From Reichenbachiella sp. 5M10 (GTDB lineage Bacteria; Bacteroidota; Bacteroidia; Cytophagales; Cyclobacteriaceae): a DNA stretch of 64,000 nucleotides. The notes under the pieces were generated by a model that was not told where the DNA came from, did no database searches, and saw only the letters and a program-made list of their open reading frames with translations. Below, piece by piece: positions 47,460-55,169 of the stretch (position 1 is its first letter; the number at the start of each line of letters is the position of its first letter). The stretch is from positions 2,732,501 through 2,796,500 of the forward strand of contig NZ_MDGR01000007.1 of the NCBI RefSeq assembly GCF_002742335.1, written 5' to 3'. Position numbers and translations under genes: made by a program.

Positions 47460-48137
47460 ATGGAAGAATTTTGGACCCCACTCTGGCTAAGCACAAAATT
47501 GGCACTCTACACTACCGTCATGCTATTGATCCTGTGCGTACCTATCTTGTATGGGCTATCCATGCACCGTTTTTGGGGGAGAAAACTTATCAAAGCACTC
47601 GTTGCTATGCCTTTGATTCTTCCACCTTCTGTCCTAGGCTTTTATTTCCTGTTGGCATTTCGGCCTGATGGTCTTATCGGGAGTCTATGGCAGCACCTCT
47701 TTGAGGTGCGACTCGCTTTCAGCTTCCAAGGTGTCTTGATAGCTTCGGTGATCTTTAGTTTTCCTTTCATGATCAATCCCATCCTATCCGCTCTCGAAAA
47801 CCTTCCCTCTTCATTGACGCAAGCTTCCTATTCCTTGGGAAAATCCAATTGGACAACCTTCATCAAAGTACTGATCCCCAATGTCAAACCATCCATCCTA
47901 TCGGCTTGTGTATTGACTTTTGCCCATACCATCGGTGAATTTGGAGTGATCCTAATGATCGGAGGCAACATCCCCAATGAAACCCGTGTTGCATCGATTG
48001 CAATTTTTCATCAGATGGAAATGATGAACTATGATCAAGCCAACCACTATGCACTGATTTTACTCGGTTTTTCTTTTGTGGTATTGCTGGCACTACAATG
48101 GATACAAAAGAATCCAACACGTCCCATACTATGCTAG
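47460..48137 (+). CDS. modB: Molybdate ABC transporter, permease
   Basis: A 225-residue inner-membrane permease with five to six helices. The BPD coupling motif is SYSLGKSNWTTFIKVLIPNVKPSI (EAA loop), and MPLILPPSVLGFYFLLAF and FAHTIGEFGVILMIGGNIPNETRV are typical ModB text. The length fits. Its stop overlaps the modC start by 7 bases. Confidence 0.95.
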   Translation: MEEFWTPLWLSTKLALYTTVMLLILCVPILYGLSMHRFWGRKLIKALVAMPLILPPSVLGFYFLLAFRPDGLIGSLWQHLFEVRLAFSFQGVLIASVIFSFPFMINPILSALENLPSSLTQASYSLGKSNWTTFIKVLIPNVKPSILSACVLTFAHTIGEFGVILMIGGNIPNETRVASIAIFHQMEMMNYDQANHYALILLGFSFVVLLALQWIQKNPTRPILC

Positions 48138-48742
48138 ACGTCAACCTCACGTTTCAATTCCCTAACTTCCAGAGTGAAGCAGCCTTCTCCCTGGCCAAAG
48201 GAGAGATCAAGGGGCTTTTCGGAAGATCAGGCATTGGCAAGAGTTCGCTACTCCATGCCATCGCTGGGCTGAATCGCCGTTTTTTGGGACATATTTTGTT
48301 TGACCAACGAGTTTGGAATGACATGCAAACTTTTGTCAAACCTCAAGACCGAAAGGTAGGATTGGTGTTTCAGGATTATGCATTATTCCCCAATCTCGAT
48401 GCAGATCAAAACATCCGCTACAATCAGCAAATCAGTGAAACAGAAGTGCAAAAACTCATCAATGTATTGGAACTTCGAAGCGTGCTATTTCAACACCCTG
48501 ATCAGCTATCTGGTGGACAAAAGCAACGGGTAGCTATCGGTAGAGCCTTGGCGTACAATCCTGATGTGCTGTTGATGGACGAACCCTTTGCCGCACTCGA
48601 CAGCAGTACCAAAAGGAATATCAGCGCTTACCTCAAGGATTATTTTGTACAGCAAAACAAAACGGTAATCATCTCCAGTCACCTCATCGAAGACTTGAAC
48701 TACTTCACGAACGACATCTTTGAGATGACTCTCAGCGAATAA
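48131..48742 (+). CDS. modC: Molybdate ABC transporter, ATP-binding protein (short form)
   Basis: A 203-residue ABC ATPase. Walker A is GRSGIGKSS, the Q loop is VFQDYALFPNL, the signature is QLSGGQKQRVAIGRAL, Walker B is VLLMDEPFAALD, and the switch His follows in ISSHLIED. The start at 48131 overlaps the modB stop (ATGCTAG); an in-frame open extension upstream is disregarded. Canonical ModC has about 350 residues with a C-terminal TOBE domain for molybdate sensing; this one ends directly after the ATPase, so that regulation is absent. Only 2 bases separate its stop from the convergent neighbour. Confidence 0.93.
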   Translation: MLDVNLTFQFPNFQSEAAFSLAKGEIKGLFGRSGIGKSSLLHAIAGLNRRFLGHILFDQRVWNDMQTFVKPQDRKVGLVFQDYALFPNLDADQNIRYNQQISETEVQKLINVLELRSVLFQHPDQLSGGQKQRVAIGRALAYNPDVLLMDEPFAALDSSTKRNISAYLKDYFVQQNKTVIISSHLIEDLNYFTNDIFEMTLSE

Positions 48743-48744
48743 AT

Positions 48745-49848
48745 CTACTGCAGCCCTCTTTTCTTGACACCAAAGCGGTATTGTAGCCCTGTCATGAGAA
48801 AACGCTGAGAATCTGCAACACCGTACTCTCCACGTACCATCCAATGCTTGTTGAGCTGTAGATTGAAACCAAACTGAAACGTAACGGTCTGCTTCAAATC
48901 CTTCTTGATGAAATAGTCAATTTCTGTAGAGAAGACTCCACTATCATCTACTTTTGTCTTGATGGTATTGAGCGCTGCGTTCTCTGCAGTGAGCTTCGCT
49001 ATTTCACCAGCATTTTGAATAGGATTACTGTTCAGCATTGCTATTTCATCATCATTGGCTTGAATTTTTGCATCGACCGTTGTATCAAACGTGTCTTGCA
49101 AATCAGGAAACACTTCATCCATATTGATCGTCCCATTGTTCCCTTTGGATCCGACAAAATTTCGATACATCATCCCAAAATATGGTGCAACAAACAAGTC
49201 CCGATTGTTCTTGTTCAGAAAAAAACGATGCCCTACCCGTGCCGACAAAGTAAGATACCCTACTTGATCCTTGAGTAGCTCCGTATCCGTACGAGATATA
49301 TTGACATCCGTACTCAAAAAATAACCTTCCCACCCAAAAATAAAAGTGGTACCGATTCCATATGCCAATGCGTCAAACTCCACACTCGAAGAAAACTCTG
49401 GCAACTGCAAGATTGTCTCACCAGTCGCATCTGTCCAAGTAGGTTGCAGACTCACGTCAGTCCCGCCCGTCACCGCAGAAAACAGTGCGTACACATCCAA
49501 AAATGGAAGAACCCAAGCATCCGCACGATAGTTGAGTCCGTTGGTAGTGGCATTGACATTCGTAAAATTCAAGGTTTCCTTATTGACTACTCCACTCAAA
49601 TCATGCCCGGCTATTGCTAGACCAAATTCCGTGATTTCCATATCAATGAAAGCATTGACATAATTGACATTGAAACCAAAAGGAAGCTGAAGTTGATCTC
49701 CAAAACCTCTATCTTGAGCCTTTTGGCCCCAAATTGGCAATACATAGGGATATATCGTAGAATCACTCTCCGCATCCTGTGCGGTCAAGGTATTGGGAAA
49801 TAAGAGAGTGCAGAGTAGCACAGAGAGTAAGCTAAGATTGGTCTTCAT
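48745..49848 (-). CDS. Outer-membrane barrel protein of unknown function
   Basis: A 367-residue protein. The start is set at the ATG at 49848 because it opens a signal peptide (MKTNLSLLSVLLCTLLFPNTLTA); the frame is open further upstream. The mature part has barrel-like strands (FGFNVNYVNAFIDMEITEFGLAIAG, YGIGTTFIFGWEGYFLSTDVNISR) and ends MTGLQYRFGVKKRGLQ, a typical outer-membrane end with a short extension. A charged insertion of about 50 residues near the middle-to-end (DDEIAMLNSNP...EIAKLTAENAALNTIK) looks like a coiled-coil loop. The role is unknown. It is preceded on the same strand by an acetyltransferase. Confidence 0.75.
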   Translation of the reverse strand: MKTNLSLLSVLLCTLLFPNTLTAQDAESDSTIYPYVLPIWGQKAQDRGFGDQLQLPFGFNVNYVNAFIDMEITEFGLAIAGHDLSGVVNKETLNFTNVNATTNGLNYRADAWVLPFLDVYALFSAVTGGTDVSLQPTWTDATGETILQLPEFSSSVEFDALAYGIGTTFIFGWEGYFLSTDVNISRTDTELLKDQVGYLTLSARVGHRFFLNKNNRDLFVAPYFGMMYRNFVGSKGNNGTINMDEVFPDLQDTFDTTVDAKIQANDDEIAMLNSNPIQNAGEIAKLTAENAALNTIKTKVDDSGVFSTEIDYFIKKDLKQTVTFQFGFNLQLNKHWMVRGEYGVADSQRFLMTGLQYRFGVKKRGLQ

Positions 49849-49891
49849 ACACGTAAGTCTAGAGTTTCGACAAATATAATAGAGCCATTCG

Positions 49892-50407
49892 CTAATCACC
49901 TAAAGTCAAAGATGAATCTACTGATACATCCATCACAAAATCATCCATCACAAAACCTCCTCCTATGTCCACGACGATCTCATCCTTCTTTACAAAACCC
50001 ATTTTTTCGTAAGTGTGAATTGCGTCCAAATTATACTTATTGACTGTCAGATAGATAGTCTGTCTATGATGCTCTACGGCAAGCTCCGCAAGATAACCCA
50101 TAGTAGCTCGAGCGACACCTCTCTTCCTGTGCACAGAGCGCACATAGATTTTACTCAAAAACAACGCCTGCTCCTCGATCCGATAAGCGCAATACCCCAA
50201 ATCACCGTCTGCATCACATATCAGGACATATACATACCCTTCGTTGATCTGCTCATCGATCTTCTCTACTGTCTGAAATGTGGTCAGCATATAATCGACC
50301 TGTTCCTGCCCAATGATGGCAGGGTAGTGCTCATTCCAAATCTCTACGGCAAGAACCCGGATGACTTCAAGTTGCTCCTTACTTGTTGCTTCGACAAACT
50401 CTATCAT
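49892..50407 (-). CDS. GNAT-family N-acetyltransferase
   Basis: A 171-residue GNAT enzyme starting at the ATG at 50407 (MIEFVEATSKEQLEVIRVL); a GTG at 50431 is also possible. The acetyl-CoA site is SKIYVRSVHRKRGVARATMGYLAELA (RKRGVA), and the C-terminal half has YLTVNKYNLDAIHTYEKMGFVKKDEIVVDIG, typical of RimI/WecD-like small-molecule or protein acetyltransferases. The region AVEIWNEHYPAIIGQEQVDYML is shared with a Bacteroidota/Firmicutes subgroup. The substrate is unknown. Confidence 0.88.
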   Translation of the reverse strand: MIEFVEATSKEQLEVIRVLAVEIWNEHYPAIIGQEQVDYMLTTFQTVEKIDEQINEGYVYVLICDADGDLGYCAYRIEEQALFLSKIYVRSVHRKRGVARATMGYLAELAVEHHRQTIYLTVNKYNLDAIHTYEKMGFVKKDEIVVDIGGGFVMDDFVMDVSVDSSLTLGD

Positions 50408-50546
50408 TCTTTTATCCAAATGAGGGTACACTATACAAGTATATTAGAATACCCACGTGATCCCCAAACAAAAAACACAATAATAAAACAATATTTGTTG
50501 TAACATATTTATACATGAAGCAGTATAACCTACTATCCAAATGATA

Positions 50547-50554
50547 TATTTTTG
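50547..50554 (+). promoter_or_regulatory. -7 box upstream of the pirin gene
   Basis: TATTTTTG here implies a transcription start near 50560. This rules out the open-frame TTG at 50552 as a translation start and leaves the ATGs at 50567 or 50702. Confidence 0.45.
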
Positions 50555-50701
50555 AATGACAAAGTCATGAAAACAAACGCTGAAAAAAATCAAAGCTTTC
50601 GTGCCACCAACATCCGAGTCAAAACATCGGATTACAAACAAATGATGCGACAAACAACACAAGACATGCGTACATCAACAACTAAAACAGAGAGTTCCAA
50701 C

Positions 50702-51415
50702 ATGAAAACCATCTTTCATTACGCCAATAGCCGTGGACATGCTGATCACGGGTGGCTCAATGCTCATCACTCCTTCAGTTTTGCGGGGTTTTATGACGCC
50801 AACCGTACCAACTTCGGTGCTTTGCGTGTACTCAACGATGATCAAGTCACAGGAGGAAAAGGCTTTGGCTTTCACCCCCATGACAACATGGAGATCATCA
50901 CTATTCCACTAGAGGGGGCACTCGAACACAAAGACAACATGGGCAACCAAGAAGTCATTCGGGCAGGAGATGTACAAATGATGAGTGCAGGAACAGGAGT
51001 ATACCACAGTGAGTACAATGCCAATCCAGACAAGGATGTAAAATTGTTGCAAATCTGGATCTTTCCAAACCAAAAGGATGTTGAACCCAGATATGATCAG
51101 ATCACGCTCGGTGAAGAACTACCCAACCAGCTCCAGCAAATCGTATCTCCAAGTGCCGATGACGAGGGAGTATGGATTCATCAAGACGCCTGGCTTCATC
51201 TCGGCCGAATTGATAAAAACCATACGATCAGCTATGCACTCAAAAATCCCGAGAAAAATGGCGTTTATGTCATGATCCTGGAAGGAGAAGCACACATCTA
51301 CGACCACCATCTCGGCAAACGCGATGCGCTAGGCATATGGGACACGGAGCATATCGAGATACAAGCAACTGCCAACGCCCGAGTGCTTCTCATCGAGGTA
51401 CCCATGCAGTTCTGA
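50702..51415 (+). CDS. Pirin-family protein (YhhW-like quercetinase type)
   Basis: A 237-residue bicupin. The N-terminal cupin shows the family start HYANSRGHADHGWLNAHHSFSFAGFYD and the metal ligands in GFHPHDNMEIITIPLEG (HPH and E), then GVYHSEYN. YhhW-like members cleave quercetin in vitro; the real substrate is unclear. The ATG at 50702 aligns with the family start. The frame is open upstream to 50567, which would add a 45-residue polar, Thr/Gln-rich extension; the promoter box position allows either. A strong terminator follows. Confidence 0.92.
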   Translation: MKTIFHYANSRGHADHGWLNAHHSFSFAGFYDANRTNFGALRVLNDDQVTGGKGFGFHPHDNMEIITIPLEGALEHKDNMGNQEVIRAGDVQMMSAGTGVYHSEYNANPDKDVKLLQIWIFPNQKDVEPRYDQITLGEELPNQLQQIVSPSADDEGVWIHQDAWLHLGRIDKNHTISYALKNPEKNGVYVMILEGEAHIYDHHLGKRDALGIWDTEHIEIQATANARVLLIEVPMQF

Positions 51416-51431
51416 GAGATGGACAAGTAAA

Positions 51432-51473
51432 AATCAAAAGGCAGGTGTTGATAAAAACACTTGCCTTTTGATT
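51432..51473 (+). terminator. Long terminator hairpin after the pirin gene
   Basis: An 18-bp stem (51432-51449 with 51456-51473, one G-T pair) around a six-base loop. The arms begin AATCAAAAGGCA. There is no long T run after it, but the position 16 bases past the stop codon fits a terminator. Confidence 0.75.
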
Positions 51474-51538
51474 ACAAAATGTAGCTCCAACCTATTTTTA
51501 GGGAACTCCTTTTTTCATTTACCCGTTATAGTCGTAAA

Positions 51539-52852
51539 TTGTATAGCACCAAAACTTATCCGACTATCCCATCCTCTATCCCCACACCAACAGGAGCCTC
51601 TCTGCTCAAATCGCTACAAGACAAATACCTCCATGTCAGAGCGCAATCCGAAAAAATCTGTACCCCGCTGCAAGTCGAAGATTATGTCGTGCAACCTGTC
51701 GTAGATGTCAGCCCCCCAAAATGGCACCTTGGGCACACCACTTGGTTTTTTGAAAAAATGCTCCTCGAAGCATATCTCCCAAACTACCAAGTCTACCACC
51801 CCGACTACAATTTTGTATTCAATAGCTACTACGAGTCCATCGGCAAACGAGTCTTACGCACCAATCGAGGCAATCTTACGAGACCATCTGTAGACGAAGT
51901 ATACCAATACCGAGCCTACATCGACAAACAAATGAGCGACTACTTTGACTCCAAAGACTGCCTGAGTGACGAAGAAATACAAGTCATCGAGATCGGACTC
52001 CAACATGAGCAGCAACACCAAGAACTACTACTCTACGACATCAAATACATCCTCGGTACCAACCCATTATTCCCTGCATACCAGCCGATCCCCAAATTAC
52101 AATTGGATGTCTCTCCAAAACCACTTGGTTTTTTGGAAGTCCCCGCCGGTCTCTACCGTATAGGACACGAACAAAACGGTTTTAGTTTTGACAATGAGCA
52201 TGGAGTACATCAAGTTTATTTACACGCTTTCAACATCGCTGACAGACTCATCACGAATCGCGAGTACCTCGAATTTATACAAGATGGAGGATATCAAGAA
52301 TTCAAGTACTGGTACGCAGAGGCCTGGGAATGGATCCAAATAGAACAAAAGCAAGCTCCGTTTCATTGGCACTTGATCGAAGGTCAATGGTACAACTACA
52401 CACTACATGGGCTACTCCCTATAACCCCTGACGAGCCAGTCAGTCATGTCAGTCAGTTCGAAGCAAGTGCCTTTGCCAAATGGAAAGGCATGCGACTACC
52501 TACCGAGTTCGAATGGGAAGCCGCTTGTCAACTGCATCAACCAACAATCCCTGCATCAAGCAACTTCGTAAACCAAGAAAATTTCAGACCTCTACCTCCA
52601 ACTGAAGGCAACTACCAGTTCTTTGGTGACCTATGGGAATGGACCAATTCCTCCTACCAGCCCTACCCTTACTACCAGGAGCCATCAGGAGCACTGGGTG
52701 AGTACAACGGCAAATTCATGATCAACCAAATGGTACTCCGCGGTGGCTCATATGCCACCCCACAAGACCACATTCGACCTACATATAGAAACTTTTTTCA
52801 CCCGCACCTGAACTGGCTTTTCTCAGGTATACGACTCGCACATCATGACTGA
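51539..52852 (+). CDS. egtB: Ergothioneine biosynthesis sulfoxide synthase EgtB
   Basis: A 437-residue iron enzyme that joins trimethylhistidine (hercynine) to a thiol donor with O2. The N-terminal DinB-type domain has the metal region PPKWHLGHTTWFFEKMLLE, and further on EIGLQHEQQHQELLLYDIKY with the HxxxHxE ligands. The C-terminal formylglycine-generating-like domain shows VSHVSQFEASAFAKWKGMRLPTEFEWE, LWEWTNSSYQP, RGGSYATP and NFFHPHLNWLFSGIRL. The start is TTG at 51539; no ATG occurs before the conserved YLHVRAQSEKI region. The donor (Cys or gamma-Glu-Cys) cannot be told from sequence. It overlaps egtD by 8 bases. Confidence 0.92.
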   Translation: MYSTKTYPTIPSSIPTPTGASLLKSLQDKYLHVRAQSEKICTPLQVEDYVVQPVVDVSPPKWHLGHTTWFFEKMLLEAYLPNYQVYHPDYNFVFNSYYESIGKRVLRTNRGNLTRPSVDEVYQYRAYIDKQMSDYFDSKDCLSDEEIQVIEIGLQHEQQHQELLLYDIKYILGTNPLFPAYQPIPKLQLDVSPKPLGFLEVPAGLYRIGHEQNGFSFDNEHGVHQVYLHAFNIADRLITNREYLEFIQDGGYQEFKYWYAEAWEWIQIEQKQAPFHWHLIEGQWYNYTLHGLLPITPDEPVSHVSQFEASAFAKWKGMRLPTEFEWEAACQLHQPTIPASSNFVNQENFRPLPPTEGNYQFFGDLWEWTNSSYQPYPYYQEPSGALGEYNGKFMINQMVLRGGSYATPQDHIRPTYRNFFHPHLNWLFSGIRLAHHD

Positions 52853-53810
52853 AACCATCGACATCATACAAGACCAGACCTTTTTGGTGGACACACTCCA
52901 AGGGTTGCAAAGCAATCCTAAAACACTGCCTTCCAAATACTTTTACAACCAACGCGGAGACCAGCTGTTTCAGCAGATCATGCAGTTAGAGGAATACTAC
53001 CTCACTAAGGCAGAATACAACATCTTTGACACGCAAAAAGACCGCATTCTCAAAGCATTTTCTCCTCATGGAGAAACTTTCAATCTGGTAGAGTTTGGTG
53101 CAGGAGATGGCTACAAAACCAAAGTGCTTCTAGAGTACTTCCTCTCCCAAAAAGCACAATTTGACTACATACCCATCGATATATCTCAGCATGCACTGGA
53201 CGGCCTTGAGGAGTCAATGAGACATTCTTTGCCCAATCTCAGCATATCACCTATGCAAGGGGATTATTTCGAGGCACTCGACCAGTTGAGCCATTCGAGC
53301 GATCGACGCAATATCATCCTCTTCTTAGGCTCAAACATAGGCAACTTCAGTTTAGAGCAAGCAGTAGATTTTCTTTCCAAAGTCAGACAAGACATCCACC
53401 CCGGCGACCTACTTCTCATCGGCATAGATCTGAAAAAAAATCCCGCTCAAATCCTAGCCGCCTACGATGATGCCCAAGGAGTCACCGCTGAATTCAACCT
53501 CAACTTGCTACAGCGAATCAACGAAGAACTAGGAGGCGATTTCAAGGTGGATCAGTTTAGACATTACCCATTCTACAACCCCGTGACAGGAGAATGCAAA
53601 AGTTCACTCATGAGCCTACACGATCAAGTAGTGCATATCGAAGGACACAGCATCCATTTTCAAAAATGGGAGACCATTCAAACTGAGATTTCCAAGAAAT
53701 ATTCCCCAGATGAAATCGAGGAATTAGCAAAAAAATGCGGATTTGAAGTAAGCTATCACCTTGAGGATCAGAGAGGATACTTTGTAGATTCCATTTGGTC
53801 TGCAGTTTAA
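52845..53810 (+). CDS. egtD: L-histidine N-alpha-methyltransferase EgtD
   Basis: A 321-residue SAM-dependent enzyme that trimethylates histidine to hercynine, the first step of ergothioneine synthesis. Signatures are LPSKYFYNQRGDQLFQQIMQLEEYYLTKAEYNIF, the SAM motif NLVEFGAGDGYKTKVLLEY, YIPIDISQHAL, NIILFLGSNIGNFSL and PGDLLLIGIDLKK. The length is typical of EgtD. It is translationally coupled to egtB. EgtA, EgtC and EgtE are not nearby, as is usual outside actinobacteria. Confidence 0.95.
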   Translation: MTETIDIIQDQTFLVDTLQGLQSNPKTLPSKYFYNQRGDQLFQQIMQLEEYYLTKAEYNIFDTQKDRILKAFSPHGETFNLVEFGAGDGYKTKVLLEYFLSQKAQFDYIPIDISQHALDGLEESMRHSLPNLSISPMQGDYFEALDQLSHSSDRRNIILFLGSNIGNFSLEQAVDFLSKVRQDIHPGDLLLIGIDLKKNPAQILAAYDDAQGVTAEFNLNLLQRINEELGGDFKVDQFRHYPFYNPVTGECKSSLMSLHDQVVHIEGHSIHFQKWETIQTEISKKYSPDEIEELAKKCGFEVSYHLEDQRGYFVDSIWSAV

Positions 53811-53844
53811 TTCACTTTTTTCATGGATTATTCAAGTTAAATCC

Positions 53845-53852
53845 TATTTTTG
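53845..53852 (+). promoter_or_regulatory. -7 box for tRNA-Leu
   Basis: TATTTTTG ends 14 bases before the tRNA 5' end, the right place for its start site. Confidence 0.5.
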
Positions 53853-53866
53853 CATTCCAAATTTAA

Positions 53867-53950
53867 GCGCACGTGGTGAAATTGGTAGACACGCCATCTT
53901 GAGGGGGTGGTGGACTCACGTCCGTGGAAGTTCGAATCTTCTCGTGCGCA
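53867..53950 (+). tRNA. tRNA-Leu (anticodon GAG)
   Basis: An 84-base class II tRNA. The acceptor arms GCGCACG (53867-53873) and CGTGCGC (53943-53949) pair fully, with discriminator A at 53950. The D loop has the usual AATTGGTAGAC. The anticodon arm CCATC/GGTGG holds TTGAGGG with the anticodon GAG at 53901-53903, reading CUC and CUU. A long variable arm (GGACTCACGTCC) and a GTTCGAATC T loop follow. The CCA end is not encoded; it would be added by the CCA-adding enzyme. Confidence 0.96.
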
Positions 53951-54063
53951 CTCTTTAAACATTGTGCTAAAGCTTAAATCATTAGAGACTTATCACTCGC
54001 ACAGAGTGCAGCCCTACTCCTATCAGTCTCATGATCCGCACATCACCAAAATCACGTAACAGC

Positions 54064-55110
54064 ATGTCATTCAATACTCCGCTACTAAAAAATATCTGTG
54101 AAATCGCTGGTGCGCCAGGATTTGAATCGCGTATCAGAAACCTGATCATCGAAGAAATCAAAGAGTATGTGGACTCCTACGAGATCGACAACATGGGCAA
54201 CCTCATCGCATTCAAGAAAGGAACCACAGACAAAAAGGTAATGGTTGCGGCGCACATGGATGAAATCGGTTTCATCGTCAGTCACATAGATGACAATGGT
54301 TTTGTTAGATTCCAACCTCTCGGAGGCTTTGACCCGAAAACCCTCACTGCACAGCGTGTCATCATACATGGACGCCAAGATGTAATCGGCGTGATGGGTA
54401 GCAAACCTATCCACGTCATGAGCCCCGAAGAGCGTCAAAAGGTGGCAAAAATGGAAGACTACTTCATCGATCTAGGCATGAACAAAGAAGAAGTTGAAAA
54501 AGTCATAGCCGTAGGAGATTCGATCACACGAGACCGAGAACTCATCGAAATGGGTGACTGTATCAATTGCAAATCCATAGACAATAGAGTATCTGTATTC
54601 ATCCTGATAGAAACCCTAAAAAAAATCACCGCCCCTTCTGCTGACCTCTATGCTGTATTTTCTGTCCAGGAAGAGGTAGGGCTCCGTGGCGCCAATGTCG
54701 CCGCACACAGCATCAATCCAGACTTTGGGATTGCACTAGACACTACCATCGCCTATGATCTACCAGGAGCACAGCCGCACGAGTACGTCACCAAACTCGG
54801 TCATGGCACAGCCATCAAGATTCTTGACGCGATGACCATTTGTGACCAGCGCATGGTTCAATTCTTGAGAGACACGGCGGACAGTCAAAACATCCCATGG
54901 CAAAATGAAATCCTCGTAGCAGGAGGTACTGACACAGCTGGCATCCAGCAAAGAGGTAAAAATGGAGCCATAGCTGGCGCCATCTCCATCCCCACACGTC
55001 ACCTCCACCAAGTCATCGAAATGGCCCACAAGGACGACATCACTGGATCAACGGATTTGCTCATCGCTGCATTAGAAAAGCTGACTAGTCACGACTGGAG
55101 CTGGAAATAA
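54064..55110 (+). CDS. M42-family aminopeptidase
   Basis: A 348-residue di-zinc peptidase of the M42 (PepA/glucanase-like, TET) family, usually a dodecamer that trims peptides from the N-terminus. Metal and catalytic residues are seen in MVAAHMDEIGFIV, SIDNRVSVFILIETL, FSVQEEVGLRGANVAAH, IALDTT and ISIPTRHLHQVIEM. The frame is open to 54031, but the ATG at 54064 matches the family N-terminus (MSFNTPLLKNICEIAGAPGFE). It is often named glutamyl aminopeptidase or endoglucanase; substrate choice is unknown. Confidence 0.93.
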   Translation: MSFNTPLLKNICEIAGAPGFESRIRNLIIEEIKEYVDSYEIDNMGNLIAFKKGTTDKKVMVAAHMDEIGFIVSHIDDNGFVRFQPLGGFDPKTLTAQRVIIHGRQDVIGVMGSKPIHVMSPEERQKVAKMEDYFIDLGMNKEEVEKVIAVGDSITRDRELIEMGDCINCKSIDNRVSVFILIETLKKITAPSADLYAVFSVQEEVGLRGANVAAHSINPDFGIALDTTIAYDLPGAQPHEYVTKLGHGTAIKILDAMTICDQRMVQFLRDTADSQNIPWQNEILVAGGTDTAGIQQRGKNGAIAGAISIPTRHLHQVIEMAHKDDITGSTDLLIAALEKLTSHDWSWK

Positions 55111-55169
55111 TTTTATATTGCGAATCATTCGATTGGTCACGATCAAAACTTCGTCAATTCAATTAAATT

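Noticed and set aside
51539-51541. The TTG of egtB as part of a -7 promoter box (TAAATTG)
   Set aside because: It does not fit TAnnTTTG, and no later start is available before conserved residues.
53867-53950. The tRNA-Leu as an attachment site of an integrated element
   Set aside because: No integrase, no partial tRNA copy and no foreign-looking DNA follow it; the genes after it are normal.
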